A stretch of DNA of 64,000 nt from Alcaligenes faecalis (GTDB lineage Bacteria; Pseudomonadota; Gammaproteobacteria; Burkholderiales; Burkholderiaceae_B), in assembly GCF_009497775.1 (NCBI RefSeq), contig NZ_CP031012.1:372001-436000 (forward strand). The letters run 5' to 3'. The translations under genes and the position numbers were made by a program. Shown one piece after another: positions 53,733 through 62,083 of the stretch (positions are counted from its first letter, which is position 1; every line of letters starts with the position of its first letter). Under the pieces are notes generated by a model. It did no database searches. It was not told the origin of the DNA and saw nothing but the letters and a program-made list of their open reading frames with translations.

Positions 53733-54977
53733 ATGGCCACTGATTCCGTCCCTAGCGCCGACGCTGGCGCCCTTAGCCCATCCTGCGGATTGATCCCCGA
53801 AGGTTCCGTGGGCCCTGTACATGCCGAACTAATCGCCTTTGACGAACCCCTGCATCTGCGCAGCGGGCAAGTGCTGCCCAGCTACGAGCTGGCAGTCGAA
53901 ACCTACGGCACCCTTAACGAAGAACGCAGCAATGCGGTATTGGTGTGCCATGCGCTCAATGCCTCGCACCACGTTGCCGGTTATTACGACGAAGATCCCA
54001 AAAGCACAGGCTGGTGGGACAATATGGTCGGCCCCGGCAAAGCTGTTGATACGGATCGCTTTTTCGTTATTGGCGTCAACAATATCGGCTCCTGCTTTGG
54101 CTCTACCGGCCCGTCCAGCATCAATCCCGCCACTGGCAAACCCTGGGGCTCCGAGTTTCCCGTTCTGACGGTAGAAGACTGGGTGCGTGCTCAGGCCCGA
54201 TTGGCTGACTACTTTGGCATTCGCAAGTTTGCGGCTGTCATGGGTGGCTCCCTGGGCGGCATGCAGGCCCTGAGCTGGGCCATCAGTTGCCCGGAACGCG
54301 TGGAAAACTGCGTGGTCATTGCCAGCACCCCGCGCCTGTCGGCTCAGAACATCGCTTTTAACGAAGTGGCCCGCAGCGCCATTTTGTCCGATCCGCAGTT
54401 TCATGGTGGTAATTATTACGAACACGGTGTGGTGCCCAAGGCTGGCCTGGGCGTTGCCCGCATGGTGGGCCACATCACTTACCTGTCCGATACCGTCATG
54501 GCCGAGAAGTTTGGCCGCAATCAGCGTGCCCCTGCCCAAGGCGGTGAGTACCACTACAACTACGGCGTGGAATTCGAGGTCGAATCCTATTTGCGTTATC
54601 AAGGCGAGAAGTTCTCGCGTTACTTTGACGCCAATACCTACCTGATCATCACCCGTGCGCTGGACTACTTTGATCCTTCGCGTCAGTACCAGGGGGATCT
54701 GGTCAAGGCGCTGGAAAAGGTGCAGGCCAAATTCCTGCTGGTGTCGTTTACGACAGACTGGCGTTTCTCGCCCGAGCGCTCGCGTGAAATCGTGCAGGCC
54801 TTGCTGCGCAACCAGCGTCAGGTAACGTATGCCGAAATCGATGCCCCGCACGGGCACGACGCTTTCTTGCTGGAAGACCCTCGTTACCATGCCGTTGTGC
54901 AGGGATACTATGACCAGATCGCCGCTAATTTGGGCTTGCCTGCGCGCACGCGCACTACAGGGGTGTTGGCAGAATGA
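53733..54977 (+). CDS. metX: homoserine O-acyltransferase (MetX)
   Basis: 414-aa alpha/beta-hydrolase fold enzyme that activates homoserine for methionine synthesis. The nucleophile elbow [12 protein letters not shown] and the C-terminal catalytic His in [12 protein letters not shown] are intact, with [11 protein letters not shown] and [12 protein letters not shown] in between. AGAGG precedes the ATG. It overlaps metW by 4 nt. Acetyl versus succinyl specificity cannot be settled by eye. No methionine-related riboswitch was recognised upstream. Confidence 0.95.
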   Translation: MATDSVPSADAGALSPSCGLIPEGSVGPVHAELIAFDEPLHLRSGQVLPSYELAVETYGTLNEERSNAVLVCHALNASHHVAGYYDEDPKSTGWWDNMVGPGKAVDTDRFFVIGVNNIGSCFGSTGPSSINPATGKPWGSEFPVLTVEDWVRAQARLADYFGIRKFAAVMGGSLGGMQALSWAISCPERVENCVVIASTPRLSAQNIAFNEVARSAILSDPQFHGGNYYEHGVVPKAGLGVARMVGHITYLSDTVMAEKFGRNQRAPAQGGEYHYNYGVEFEVESYLRYQGEKFSRYFDANTYLIITRALDYFDPSRQYQGDLVKALEKVQAKFLLVSFTTDWRFSPERSREIVQALLRNQRQVTYAEIDAPHGHDAFLLEDPRYHAVVQGYYDQIAANLGLPARTRTTGVLAE

Positions 54978-55603
54978 CTAAGCCGCAAACACAGGTGGAT
55001 GCCGCCATGTTAAGACCGGACTTGCTGCGCATTGCGCAGTGGATTGAGCCAGGTTCGCGTGTGCTGGATCTGGGCTGTAACGATGGCACCTTGCTGGCGC
55101 ATCTGCGTGATACGCGTCAGGTCGTCGGAACGGGTGTGGAATTGAATGATCAGTTCGTGATTGCTTCGGTGCGCCGTGGCGTCAATGTCATTCAACAGGA
55201 CTTGGAAAAAGGTCTGGCGCTGTTCAGCGACCAGCAGTTCGACACCGTTGTTCTGTCCAAGACACTGCAATCCATGCACCATACCGAGCACATCCTGCGC
55301 GAGATGGCGCGGGTGGCGCGGTATGGTATCGTCTCGTTTCCTAACTTCGGTTATTGGCCGCATGGTTGGAGCATTTTGCGCGGACGGATGCCAGTTACCG
55401 GCGAAATGCCTTACCAGTGGTACAACACGCCCAACATCCATTTGTGCACCATGAAGGACTTTCAGGATCTGGCCCAGGCTGTGGGCGTACGTATTCTTGA
55501 TCGTGCCGCATTCAATGGTCGCGATACGGTGCGCTTTTTGCCGGGCTGGCGCAGTACCTTGGCCATGTATCGTTTCGAGTCTCCCCATTCTCTTGCTGCT
55601 TAG
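54974..55603 (+). CDS. metW: methionine biosynthesis protein MetW
   Basis: 209-aa methyltransferase-fold protein always found with MetX in many proteobacteria, where it supports homoserine acylation. SAM-site-like motif [16 protein letters not shown] is near residue 30. [20 protein letters not shown] and [14 protein letters not shown] are typical of MetW. The 4-nt overlap with metX indicates translational coupling. Confidence 0.95.
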   Translation: MTKPQTQVDAAMLRPDLLRIAQWIEPGSRVLDLGCNDGTLLAHLRDTRQVVGTGVELNDQFVIASVRRGVNVIQQDLEKGLALFSDQQFDTVVLSKTLQSMHHTEHILREMARVARYGIVSFPNFGYWPHGWSILRGRMPVTGEMPYQWYNTPNIHLCTMKDFQDLAQAVGVRILDRAAFNGRDTVRFLPGWRSTLAMYRFESPHSLAA

Positions 55604-55620
55604 CGCTAATAAGGCCTGAC

Positions 55621-56850
55621 GTGTCACGTGTCTATACCAGTCCCCGAGTCTTGCCTTTGCTGATTCTGGGGTTCGCCAGCGGCCTGCCTCTGGCCCTGGT
55701 TTCAGGCACTTTGCAGGCCTGGGCAACGGTTGAAAATGTTTCGCTGACCGAGATCGGTTTCCTGACCCTGGTTGGCTCGGCCTATACGCTGAAGTTTCTG
55801 TGGGCTCCCCTGATTGACCGCTACGCGCCACCGTTCATGGGGCGCAGACGTGGCTGGATACTGGTTACTCAGTTACTGCTGGCCGCCTCCATTGCGGCCA
55901 TGGGCCTATTTTCCCCTTCCGTGAATTTGACGGCACTGGCTTTGCTGGCCGTGTGGGTGGCCTTCCTGTCGGCCACGCAGGACATAGCCTTCGATGCCTA
56001 TTGCACGGACGTGTTGCAAGCGCACGAACGAGCGGCGGGGGCGGCGGTCAAGGTCATGGGCTATCGCATTGCCATGATTGTGTCCGGTGGTCTGGCCCTG
56101 ATTCTGGCCGATCGCTGGCTGGGCTGGTCCAACACGTATTTTCTGATGGGTGTCTTCATGGCACTGTGTGCGCTGGTGACTTTGATTTCACCAGACCCGC
56201 AGGAGCAAAGCCGCCCACCGCGCAGCTTGTCCGAAGCTGTGGTCGCACCTTTGGCAGATTTTTTCTCGCGTCCCGGCGCCTGGAGCGTTCTGGCGCTGAT
56301 CGTGCTCTACAAGCTGGGTGACGCTTTTGCAGGCGCCTTGTCCACCACCTTTCTGATTCGTGCCGCCGGTTTTACCTTGTCTGAGGTCGGCACGATCAAC
56401 AAGGTGTTTGGTCTGGCCGCCACGGTGGTCGGAGCCTTGATGGGCGGGGCGATCATGGCCCGCCTGGGGCTGTACCGGGCCTTGATGATTTTTGGTATTT
56501 TGCAGGCTGTCTCCAACCTGGGCTACTGGCTGATCGCGATTGAAACCGCGCCGTCCATGTGGCTGATGGGCATTGTGGTCGGTCTGGAAAACCTGTGTGG
56601 TGGCTTGGGCACAGCGGCTTTTGTCGCTTTGCTGATGGCCTTGTGTAATCGGACCTATTCCGCGACTCAATTTGCGCTGCTGTCGGCCTTGTCGGCAGTG
56701 GGGCGTACCTATCTGGCCGGGCCATTGACGCCTGTGCTGGTCGAATCCCTGGGTTGGCCGGGCTTTTTTATTTGTACCGTCTTTATTGCTGTGCCTGGCT
56801 TGCTGATGCTGCGTTGTTATCGGGGCCTTATTCAACAGCTTGATGCTTAA
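55621..56850 (+). CDS. ampG: AmpG-family muropeptide MFS transporter
   Basis: 409 aa with about 12 membrane segments. It starts with GTG 55621 after metW. Characteristic segments are LILGFASGLPLALVSGTLQAW near the N-terminus, KFLWAPLIDRYAPP, and LSATQDIAFDAYCTDVL. AmpG imports anhydro-muropeptides for wall recycling and affects beta-lactamase induction. It lacks the extra C-terminal spans of the longer E. coli protein. Specificity is inferred from family resemblance. Confidence 0.87.
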   Translation: MSRVYTSPRVLPLLILGFASGLPLALVSGTLQAWATVENVSLTEIGFLTLVGSAYTLKFLWAPLIDRYAPPFMGRRRGWILVTQLLLAASIAAMGLFSPSVNLTALALLAVWVAFLSATQDIAFDAYCTDVLQAHERAAGAAVKVMGYRIAMIVSGGLALILADRWLGWSNTYFLMGVFMALCALVTLISPDPQEQSRPPRSLSEAVVAPLADFFSRPGAWSVLALIVLYKLGDAFAGALSTTFLIRAAGFTLSEVGTINKVFGLAATVVGALMGGAIMARLGLYRALMIFGILQAVSNLGYWLIAIETAPSMWLMGIVVGLENLCGGLGTAAFVALLMALCNRTYSATQFALLSALSAVGRTYLAGPLTPVLVESLGWPGFFICTVFIAVPGLLMLRCYRGLIQQLDA

Positions 56851-56858
56851 AAAATATC

Positions 56859-57476
56859 ATGCTCTTACTTGTTCTCTACATTATTGCCATCACCGCAGAA
56901 GCCATGACCGCGGCGCTGGCCGCTGGCCGTCGCGACATGGACTGGGTGGGGGTCTGTACCATCGCCTGTGTCACTGCCCTGGGTGGTGGCTCGGTACGGG
57001 ACGTGCTCCTGGGGCATTACCCGCTGACCTGGGTGCAGCATCCTGAATACCTGTGGATCACGGCTGGTGCGGCTATCCTCACGGCTTTGATCGCCCCGAT
57101 CATGCGACGCTTGCACAGCCTGTTCCTGTTGCTTGATGCTATGGGGCTGGTGGTCTTTACCGTGATTGGCTGTCAGATCGCGCTGGAAATGAAGCTGCCC
57201 ATTACGGTGGTGCTGCTGAGCGGCATGATTACCGGTTGTGCAGGCGGCGTCTTGCGCGACATCTTGTGTAATGACATCCCCTTGCTGCTGCGCAAGGAGA
57301 TGTATGCCAGCGTATCCATGCTGACCGGCGCTTTGTACCTGGGTGCCCAACACCTGGACTGGAACCCGTATGTGACCCTGCTGGGCCCCATGATTATCGG
57401 TTTGAGTTTCCGTATGCTGGCTCTGCACCGCAATTGGCAGATGCCCCGCTTCGTCTATCGAGACGAGTGGCGCTAG
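56859..57476 (+). CDS. TRIC family (UPF0126) cation-channel-like membrane protein
   Basis: 205 aa, about seven membrane segments, built from two repeats of the UPF0126 domain. The paired glycine-rich motifs GGGSVRDVLLG (near residue 47) and GCAGGVLRDILCND (near 128) are the family hallmark. Family members form trimeric K+-type channels; several are linked to glycine transport. It starts 8 nt after the ampG stop and is probably cotranscribed. Confidence 0.9.
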   Translation: MLLLVLYIIAITAEAMTAALAAGRRDMDWVGVCTIACVTALGGGSVRDVLLGHYPLTWVQHPEYLWITAGAAILTALIAPIMRRLHSLFLLLDAMGLVVFTVIGCQIALEMKLPITVVLLSGMITGCAGGVLRDILCNDIPLLLRKEMYASVSMLTGALYLGAQHLDWNPYVTLLGPMIIGLSFRMLALHRNWQMPRFVYRDEWR

Positions 57477-57499
57477 AGCCAGCTTTCCTGCTTATCGCC

Positions 57500-58234
57500 T
57501 CAGGCTACGCCCAACCAGCGCAACACAATCGGCACGAAGGGCACCAATACGGCTGTCATGATGCCGTTCAGGCTCAGACCAATCGCAGAGAACGCGCCAA
57601 TGGTTTCATGAACCTGCAAGGCGCGGGCGGTGCCAATGGCGTGTGCTGTCACGCCCACTGCAAAGCCTCGGGCTTCGGGGCGATCAATACGCAGCAAGTT
57701 CAACAGCGGGCGCGCCATGATGGTGCCTGCAATCCCGGTAATGGCAACCGCCACCGCGGCCAGGGAAGGCTGCCCCTGAAATTGCTCTGCCAACGCCATG
57801 GCAATGGGCATGGTGGCCGAGCGTGGCGCGACTGACATGATGGTTTCAACCGAACCACCCAGAGCCCAGGCAATCAGCACCGTACTGAAGATAGCGGTAA
57901 CCGAGCCAATCATCAGGGCAATAGTCAGTGGCTTCCAGATCTTGCGCAGCTGACGCAGCTGGCTATAGAGCGGCACAGCCAGGGCGACGGTTGCTGGTCC
58001 AATCAGGAAGTGAATGAACTTTGCCCCTTCAAAGTAGACAGGGTAGGGCGTGCGGGTCAGCAGGAGCAGGGCCACAATCACAACGACCGAGACCAGAATC
58101 GGCAGCAAAAAGGGGCTGCTGCCCGATTTGCGGTACATCCAGACCGAGCCTGCGTAGACCGAGCAGGTCAAGGTCAGCCACAGCAGGGGCGTGCTGGCCA
58201 GAAAGACCCAGATTTGAAAAAGTCCGTCCGTCAT
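57500..58234 (-). CDS. LrgB/CidB family membrane protein
   Basis: 244 aa with about seven to eight membrane segments. Family-typical FLIGPATVALAVPLYSQL and the C-terminal RGFAVGVTAHAIGTARA and FSAIGLSLNGI are visible. It overlaps the LrgA/CidA-type gene by one base. Such pairs act as holin/antiholin-like modules or as exporters of overflow metabolites and glycolate/lactate-type acids; the role here is not determinable. Confidence 0.92.
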   Translation of the reverse strand: MTDGLFQIWVFLASTPLLWLTLTCSVYAGSVWMYRKSGSSPFLLPILVSVVVIVALLLLTRTPYPVYFEGAKFIHFLIGPATVALAVPLYSQLRQLRKIWKPLTIALMIGSVTAIFSTVLIAWALGGSVETIMSVAPRSATMPIAMALAEQFQGQPSLAAVAVAITGIAGTIMARPLLNLLRIDRPEARGFAVGVTAHAIGTARALQVHETIGAFSAIGLSLNGIMTAVLVPFVPIVLRWLGVA

Positions 58235-58584
58235 TATTCTTCTTCCTGGCGGTTTTTAAGCAGACGATTGAGCACCACGGCGGTGACCACCATGGTGATG
58301 ACGGTGCCGCCCAGGGTGGCGATCAAAAAGGGCTGCCACTCATCAGCCACCCGATCAAAATACAACATCACGCCGGTGACAGCGGGGATGAACAGCAGCA
58401 TCAGGTTCTGCAACATGACACTGGCCGTGCTCTCTAGCGAGCTGGGTACGCCGCCACGAATCAGCAAGGCGGCAGTCAGGAGCAGCATGCCGGCCAAAGG
58501 GCCTGGCAGCGGCAAGGACAGGGTCTGCACCAGGATCTCGCCTAATAGCTGAAAGGCGAAAAGGGCAGTAATCGCGTAGATCAT
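58234..58584 (-). CDS. LrgA/CidA family holin-like protein
   Basis: 116 aa with four membrane segments. ATG 58584 (MIYAITALFAFQLLGEI) was chosen because a longer frame from 58671 adds an Arg-rich non-family extension. Typical motifs PLPGPLAGMLLL and LLFIPAVTGVMLYFD are present. It precedes the LrgB-type gene and is translationally coupled to it. Confidence 0.9.
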   Translation of the reverse strand: MIYAITALFAFQLLGEILVQTLSLPLPGPLAGMLLLTAALLIRGGVPSSLESTASVMLQNLMLLFIPAVTGVMLYFDRVADEWQPFLIATLGGTVITMVVTAVVLNRLLKNRQEEE

Positions 58585-58729
58585 GAGAGTTTCCGTAAAG
58601 GCACGAAAACGCCAGGCGGCAAGCCTGGCGCGGGTAAAGGGTCTGGCTAAGGGTGCTAGTGTGCCATACAAGATAGTCAGGCTGTAAGCGTGCTGCTTAT
58701 ATCGAATTGCCTATAGTAAGTGGCCTGCA

Positions 58730-59227
58730 TCAATGCTTGGCGGGGCTGGTTTTTGCCCCCATCCAGGCTTGAACCTCGATTTCCACATCCACACCGCCAG
58801 CCAGCTTGGCCTGCACCAAAGAGCGGGCCGGGAAGTTGCTGCCCAGGCGTTCTTTATAGACTTTGTTGAATTGCTCGTACAAGGCAATATCGGACAGATA
58901 GACCGTGGCTTTGACGACATGGCTGAAGTCGGCACCCGCCAGCTTCAGGGTCTCTTCAATTCGGTCCAGCGTGGCATTGGTTTGATCTTCAATGCTGCCG
59001 CGTATGATTTCGCCTTTCTCGTTCAGCGGGATTTGTCCCGACAGGAACAGAAAGTCCCCGGCCTGCACGGCGCGGGAAAAAGGCATGTCCGAGTCGCCCA
59101 GATAGCGTTTGATCGCAGTCGGTTCTGCGGTTTTGCCAGTATTGGCTGCATAGGCGCTGCTGCTGATGCCCAGACCTAAGACAGAACAAGCCAGCAAAAT
59201 GTGACGGGCCGAAGCAAAAAAACGCAT
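58730..59227 (-). CDS. RidA family protein with signal peptide
   Basis: 165 aa: an export signal (about residues 1-27, cleavage near AYA-AN) followed by a complete RidA/YjgF domain of about 125 residues. Features are PFSRAVQAGDFLFLSGQIPL, QTNATLDRIEETLKLAG and ARSLVQAKLAGGVDVEIEVQ, with the binding-site Arg retained. Cytoplasmic RidA hydrolyses reactive enamines; an exported copy suggests a periplasmic role. It is 56% or more similar by eye to the next RidA gene, consistent with tandem duplication. Confidence 0.9.
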   Translation of the reverse strand: MRFFASARHILLACSVLGLGISSSAYAANTGKTAEPTAIKRYLGDSDMPFSRAVQAGDFLFLSGQIPLNEKGEIIRGSIEDQTNATLDRIEETLKLAGADFSHVVKATVYLSDIALYEQFNKVYKERLGSNFPARSLVQAKLAGGVDVEIEVQAWMGAKTSPAKH

Positions 59228-59319
59228 CAGGATTCTCCTTGGACTAGGGGAATTCAGTGTGCCATAGCCAGGGCCGGGCAGCGTTAATTTGTGTGACGGC
59301 CCGTCGGCCTTAAGGCTGC

Positions 59320-59697
59320 TTAGGCGCGATCGCCCAGCCAGGCCTGCACTTCGATTTCTACGTCTACGCTTTTGGCCAGCTTGGCTTCAACCAGCGAGCG
59401 GGTAGGCAGGGTGTCGCCAAAGCGCTCGGCATAGACTTTGTTGAAGTCGGCAAACAAGGCCATATCGGACAACCAGACAGTGGCTTTGACCACATCAGCC
59501 AGGGTGGCGTTTGCCAGAGCCAGGCCTTCGATCAGGCGATCAAACACGGCGTGGGTCTGGTCCTGAATGGAGCCGCGCACCACTTCACCTTGGGCGTCGT
59601 AAGGAATCTGGCCGGACAGGAACAGAAAGCCGCCAGCCATGGTGGCACGCGAGAAGGGCAGTGGCAGTGGGCTGGCAATACGGCGGATACCGGACAT
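59320..59697 (-). CDS. RidA family protein (cytoplasmic)
   Basis: 125 aa from ATG 59697, with CAGGAG upstream. It lacks a signal peptide. The domain shares SRATMAGGFLFLSGQIPYDA and ATLADVVKATVWLSDMALFA with its exported neighbour. The ARG-type substrate residue is retained in TRSLVEAKLAKSVDVEIE. RidA proteins hydrolyse 2-aminoacrylate and related enamines. Located about 90 bp upstream of the exported paralogue on the same strand. Confidence 0.9.
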   Translation of the reverse strand: MSGIRRIASPLPLPFSRATMAGGFLFLSGQIPYDAQGEVVRGSIQDQTHAVFDRLIEGLALANATLADVVKATVWLSDMALFADFNKVYAERFGDTLPTRSLVEAKLAKSVDVEIEVQAWLGDRA

Positions 59698-59814
59698 GGA
59701 GTACTCCTGATAGGGATGGTGGAAAATTCGGACTAGGCAGCAATGCGCGTTTATTCGCGTCTCTTGCCTACAATAAGGCGTCACTATACAACTTCAAATG
59801 AGGAGCGAGACGAC

Positions 59815-60690
59815 GTGAGCAAGGAAATTTTGCAACGCCTGGACCAACTGAGCCAGGCCGCGCTGGCCAGCGGTGACTTGTTGCCCGTGCAAGCTCAGGA
59901 AGAGCTGATGCAGGATCAAGGGCTGACATTTTTTGTGCGTTGGGTATCCACTCTGGCGGCCAAGGATGCGGCCAGCGTCTCGATTCCAGGTGGACCGCGC
60001 GACCCCAACTTCAATCCTTTTCTGCCACCGGCTCCGGCTCTGACGGTGGACGATGCCAGCAGCACGCACAATATTGTGCTGAACAAGTTTGCTGTCTGTG
60101 ATCTGCATCTGGTGCTGGCTGACAAGGTGTTTTCCGAACAGCTCAGCCCGCTGCGTGAGATTGATTTCCGGATTCTGGCGGACTTTCTGGCCTTGCAGGG
60201 CGGACTGGGCTTTTATAACGGCGGTGGTCCGGCAGGTGCCAGCCAGCGTCACAAACATACTCAATGGATTCCACAGGCGGACAGCAACGGTTCACTGGCC
60301 CTGTATCTGGACAAGCTCCCCGCTGACGCTGTTGCGGGCAGTGTGCATCAACATCCTGCACTGGCTTTTGAACACTGCTTTGTGCTTCTACAGGATACGC
60401 AGGACCCGGACACCTTAAGCATCAGTCTTTTGAATTCCTACCGCACAGCCTGCAATGAATTGGGACTGGTGCCTGCAGAGGATGGCTTGTTGCCGCCACA
60501 TAATATGTTGGCAGGCCAGGGCTGGTTGTTAGTGGTGCCCCGCAGCATGGAATTGGTAGACGGTATTTCGGTCAATGCACTGTCGTATGCAGGCTGCATT
60601 TATGTGCGCACTCCCGAGCAAATAGACCTGGTTCGCCAAATTGGCCCACTGGGTGTGTTGGCTCGTGCAGGCTATGCCCGCTGCGCCTGA
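59815..60690 (+). CDS. ATP adenylyltransferase / Ap4A phosphorylase-like HIT-fold protein
   Basis: 291 aa from GTG 59815, preceded by GAGGAG; a longer frame from 59743 runs into the RidA promoter. The HIT-like catalytic segment GASQRHKHTQWIP (HxHxQ) is present, with the upstream substrate loop FNPFLPP and the nearby HNIVLNKFAVCDLHLVL strand. The C-terminal domain (LGLVPAEDGLLPPHNMLAG) matches the APA2 family. These enzymes cleave Ap4A with phosphate to ADP and ATP. It is monocistronic with its own terminator. Confidence 0.88.
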   Translation: MSKEILQRLDQLSQAALASGDLLPVQAQEELMQDQGLTFFVRWVSTLAAKDAASVSIPGGPRDPNFNPFLPPAPALTVDDASSTHNIVLNKFAVCDLHLVLADKVFSEQLSPLREIDFRILADFLALQGGLGFYNGGGPAGASQRHKHTQWIPQADSNGSLALYLDKLPADAVAGSVHQHPALAFEHCFVLLQDTQDPDTLSISLLNSYRTACNELGLVPAEDGLLPPHNMLAGQGWLLVVPRSMELVDGISVNALSYAGCIYVRTPEQIDLVRQIGPLGVLARAGYARCA

Positions 60691-61028
60691 TCCCTGAGTT
60701 GTAACCCTGCTCGAGACGATGAACCCCGCTACGGCGGGGTTTTTATTTGTGAGTTTGCGTATTGTTTGGATGCTTAATTTACTGATTTGAAACAAAAGAC
60801 AAATATTTGATTGTAATGAAGCCTGATTTTCGAATCATTGCCATTCAAGGCAGCGTTTAATGGGTTTAAAAGGAAATGAACTGAAATAATGTAACTTTTG
60901 TTGTGGAAATAAATGGAAATGCAGAGTGTCAGAAAATAAGAGACTTAATGTATAAGCGTTTTTAATTATTAGAATTACCGTCAGCTTGGAACAACACAAA
61001 CTTGTCTGTCTCCAGAGGTGGATTGCTT
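60691..61028. other. 338-bp AT-rich spacer before the atypical regulator gene
   Basis: Apart from the terminator at 60722-60745 it holds AT-rich DNA with no supported gene. It presumably contains the promoter of the regulator at 61029. No confident -10/-35 pair was picked. Confidence 0.6.
60722..60745 (+). terminator. rho-independent terminator of the Ap4A phosphorylase-like gene
   Basis: AACCCCGC (60722-60729), TACG loop, GCGGGGTT (60734-60741), then TTTT. Confidence 0.93.
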
Positions 61029-61808
61029 ATGTGTGTCTCGTCTGAAGCTCATATTTTGGTTATTGCTCCAGAACCTGCAGGCGTAGCCGATTTACTGGTT
61101 TTGTTACGTACTAGTTTTGCCCGTATCAGCTTTGCCCTGGATGCGCAGCAGGGCCTGGCACGCTGCCAGTCCTTGCAGCCGGATTTTGTATTGAGTGAGT
61201 ACAACTTGCCTCGTTTGCGGGGCGATACGTTTATGCGAATGTTGCGTGCGAATCCCCAGACTGCCTCTATCCCGGTGGTGTTCATGTCGGCGGTTTCGTG
61301 TGCGGACAGTCAGCTCATGGCCTTGCGCAGTGGAGCTCGCGATTTCATTGCGTACCAAACCAATGTGCAATTAGTCATGGAGCGTATTCGTTTGCATCTG
61401 GGTTTGAAGGAAGTGGAGGGAAATAAGGGAGAGGTCAATAAAAATAAGGGATGGGATGGGTTTTCCAGACCACCAGCACAACATCATCTGGTTGATGCGG
61501 TGCAGCAGTACGTGCGGGACAATCTGTCGGATTGCTTGACGGCCGAAAGCCTGGCGGAGATGTTTGGGACCACGGGTCGCCGCCTGAACGAGCTCTTTAA
61601 GGGGAGCTGCGGCCTGACGGTGCACGATTTTGTACGCTCCAGCCGCATGCGTTATGCCATGCAGTTGCTCCGGCAAACAGACATGGCGGTCACCAACGTG
61701 GCGGTCGAGTCCGGCTATGTGAATCCGGCCAATTTTGCCACCGCATTTCGTCAGTACAGCGGCCTGTCTCCATCGGTCTACCGACAGCGCAACGGTACTA
61801 ATATTTAA
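61029..61808 (+). CDS. AraC-family regulator with degenerate receiver domain
   Basis: 259 aa from ATG 61029 (AGAGGTGG 8 nt upstream). The N-terminal 120 residues are a receiver fold, but the phospho-acceptor Asp is Glu57 (LSEYNLPRLRG), the acidic pair near the start is lost (VIAPEPAG) and the conserved Lys is Tyr (ARDFIAYQTN). A Lys/Asn-rich linker (about 128-142) joins an AraC-type double HTH (CLTAESLAEMFGTTGRRLNE; SGYVNPANFATAFRQYSGLS). It precedes the adhesin gene by 275 bp, so control of the adhesin is a fair guess. Confidence 0.85.
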   Translation: MCVSSEAHILVIAPEPAGVADLLVLLRTSFARISFALDAQQGLARCQSLQPDFVLSEYNLPRLRGDTFMRMLRANPQTASIPVVFMSAVSCADSQLMALRSGARDFIAYQTNVQLVMERIRLHLGLKEVEGNKGEVNKNKGWDGFSRPPAQHHLVDAVQQYVRDNLSDCLTAESLAEMFGTTGRRLNELFKGSCGLTVHDFVRSSRMRYAMQLLRQTDMAVTNVAVESGYVNPANFATAFRQYSGLSPSVYRQRNGTNI

Positions 61809-62083
61809 AACAAAAATGAAATAAAGAATTTAATAAAATGTTGTTTTGCAGTGATTCAAACGGCTTCTGTAGAAATTCAAAAGTAATTATTAAAAAACGG
61901 TAAGAAAATAAAACGATCCGAATAGGGATGAGGGTTCGGTAAGAATTTCCTGAACAACAAATTCAAATTATCGCCAAGACGGGGCGAGGGGGTTTGTTGC
62001 GCCTGAAAACTCTGTTACGTCAGCGCGAGATAGAGGTGATCGGGAAAGGCTTATGGCTAATTTCTTTTGTAAGCGAAGAGATC

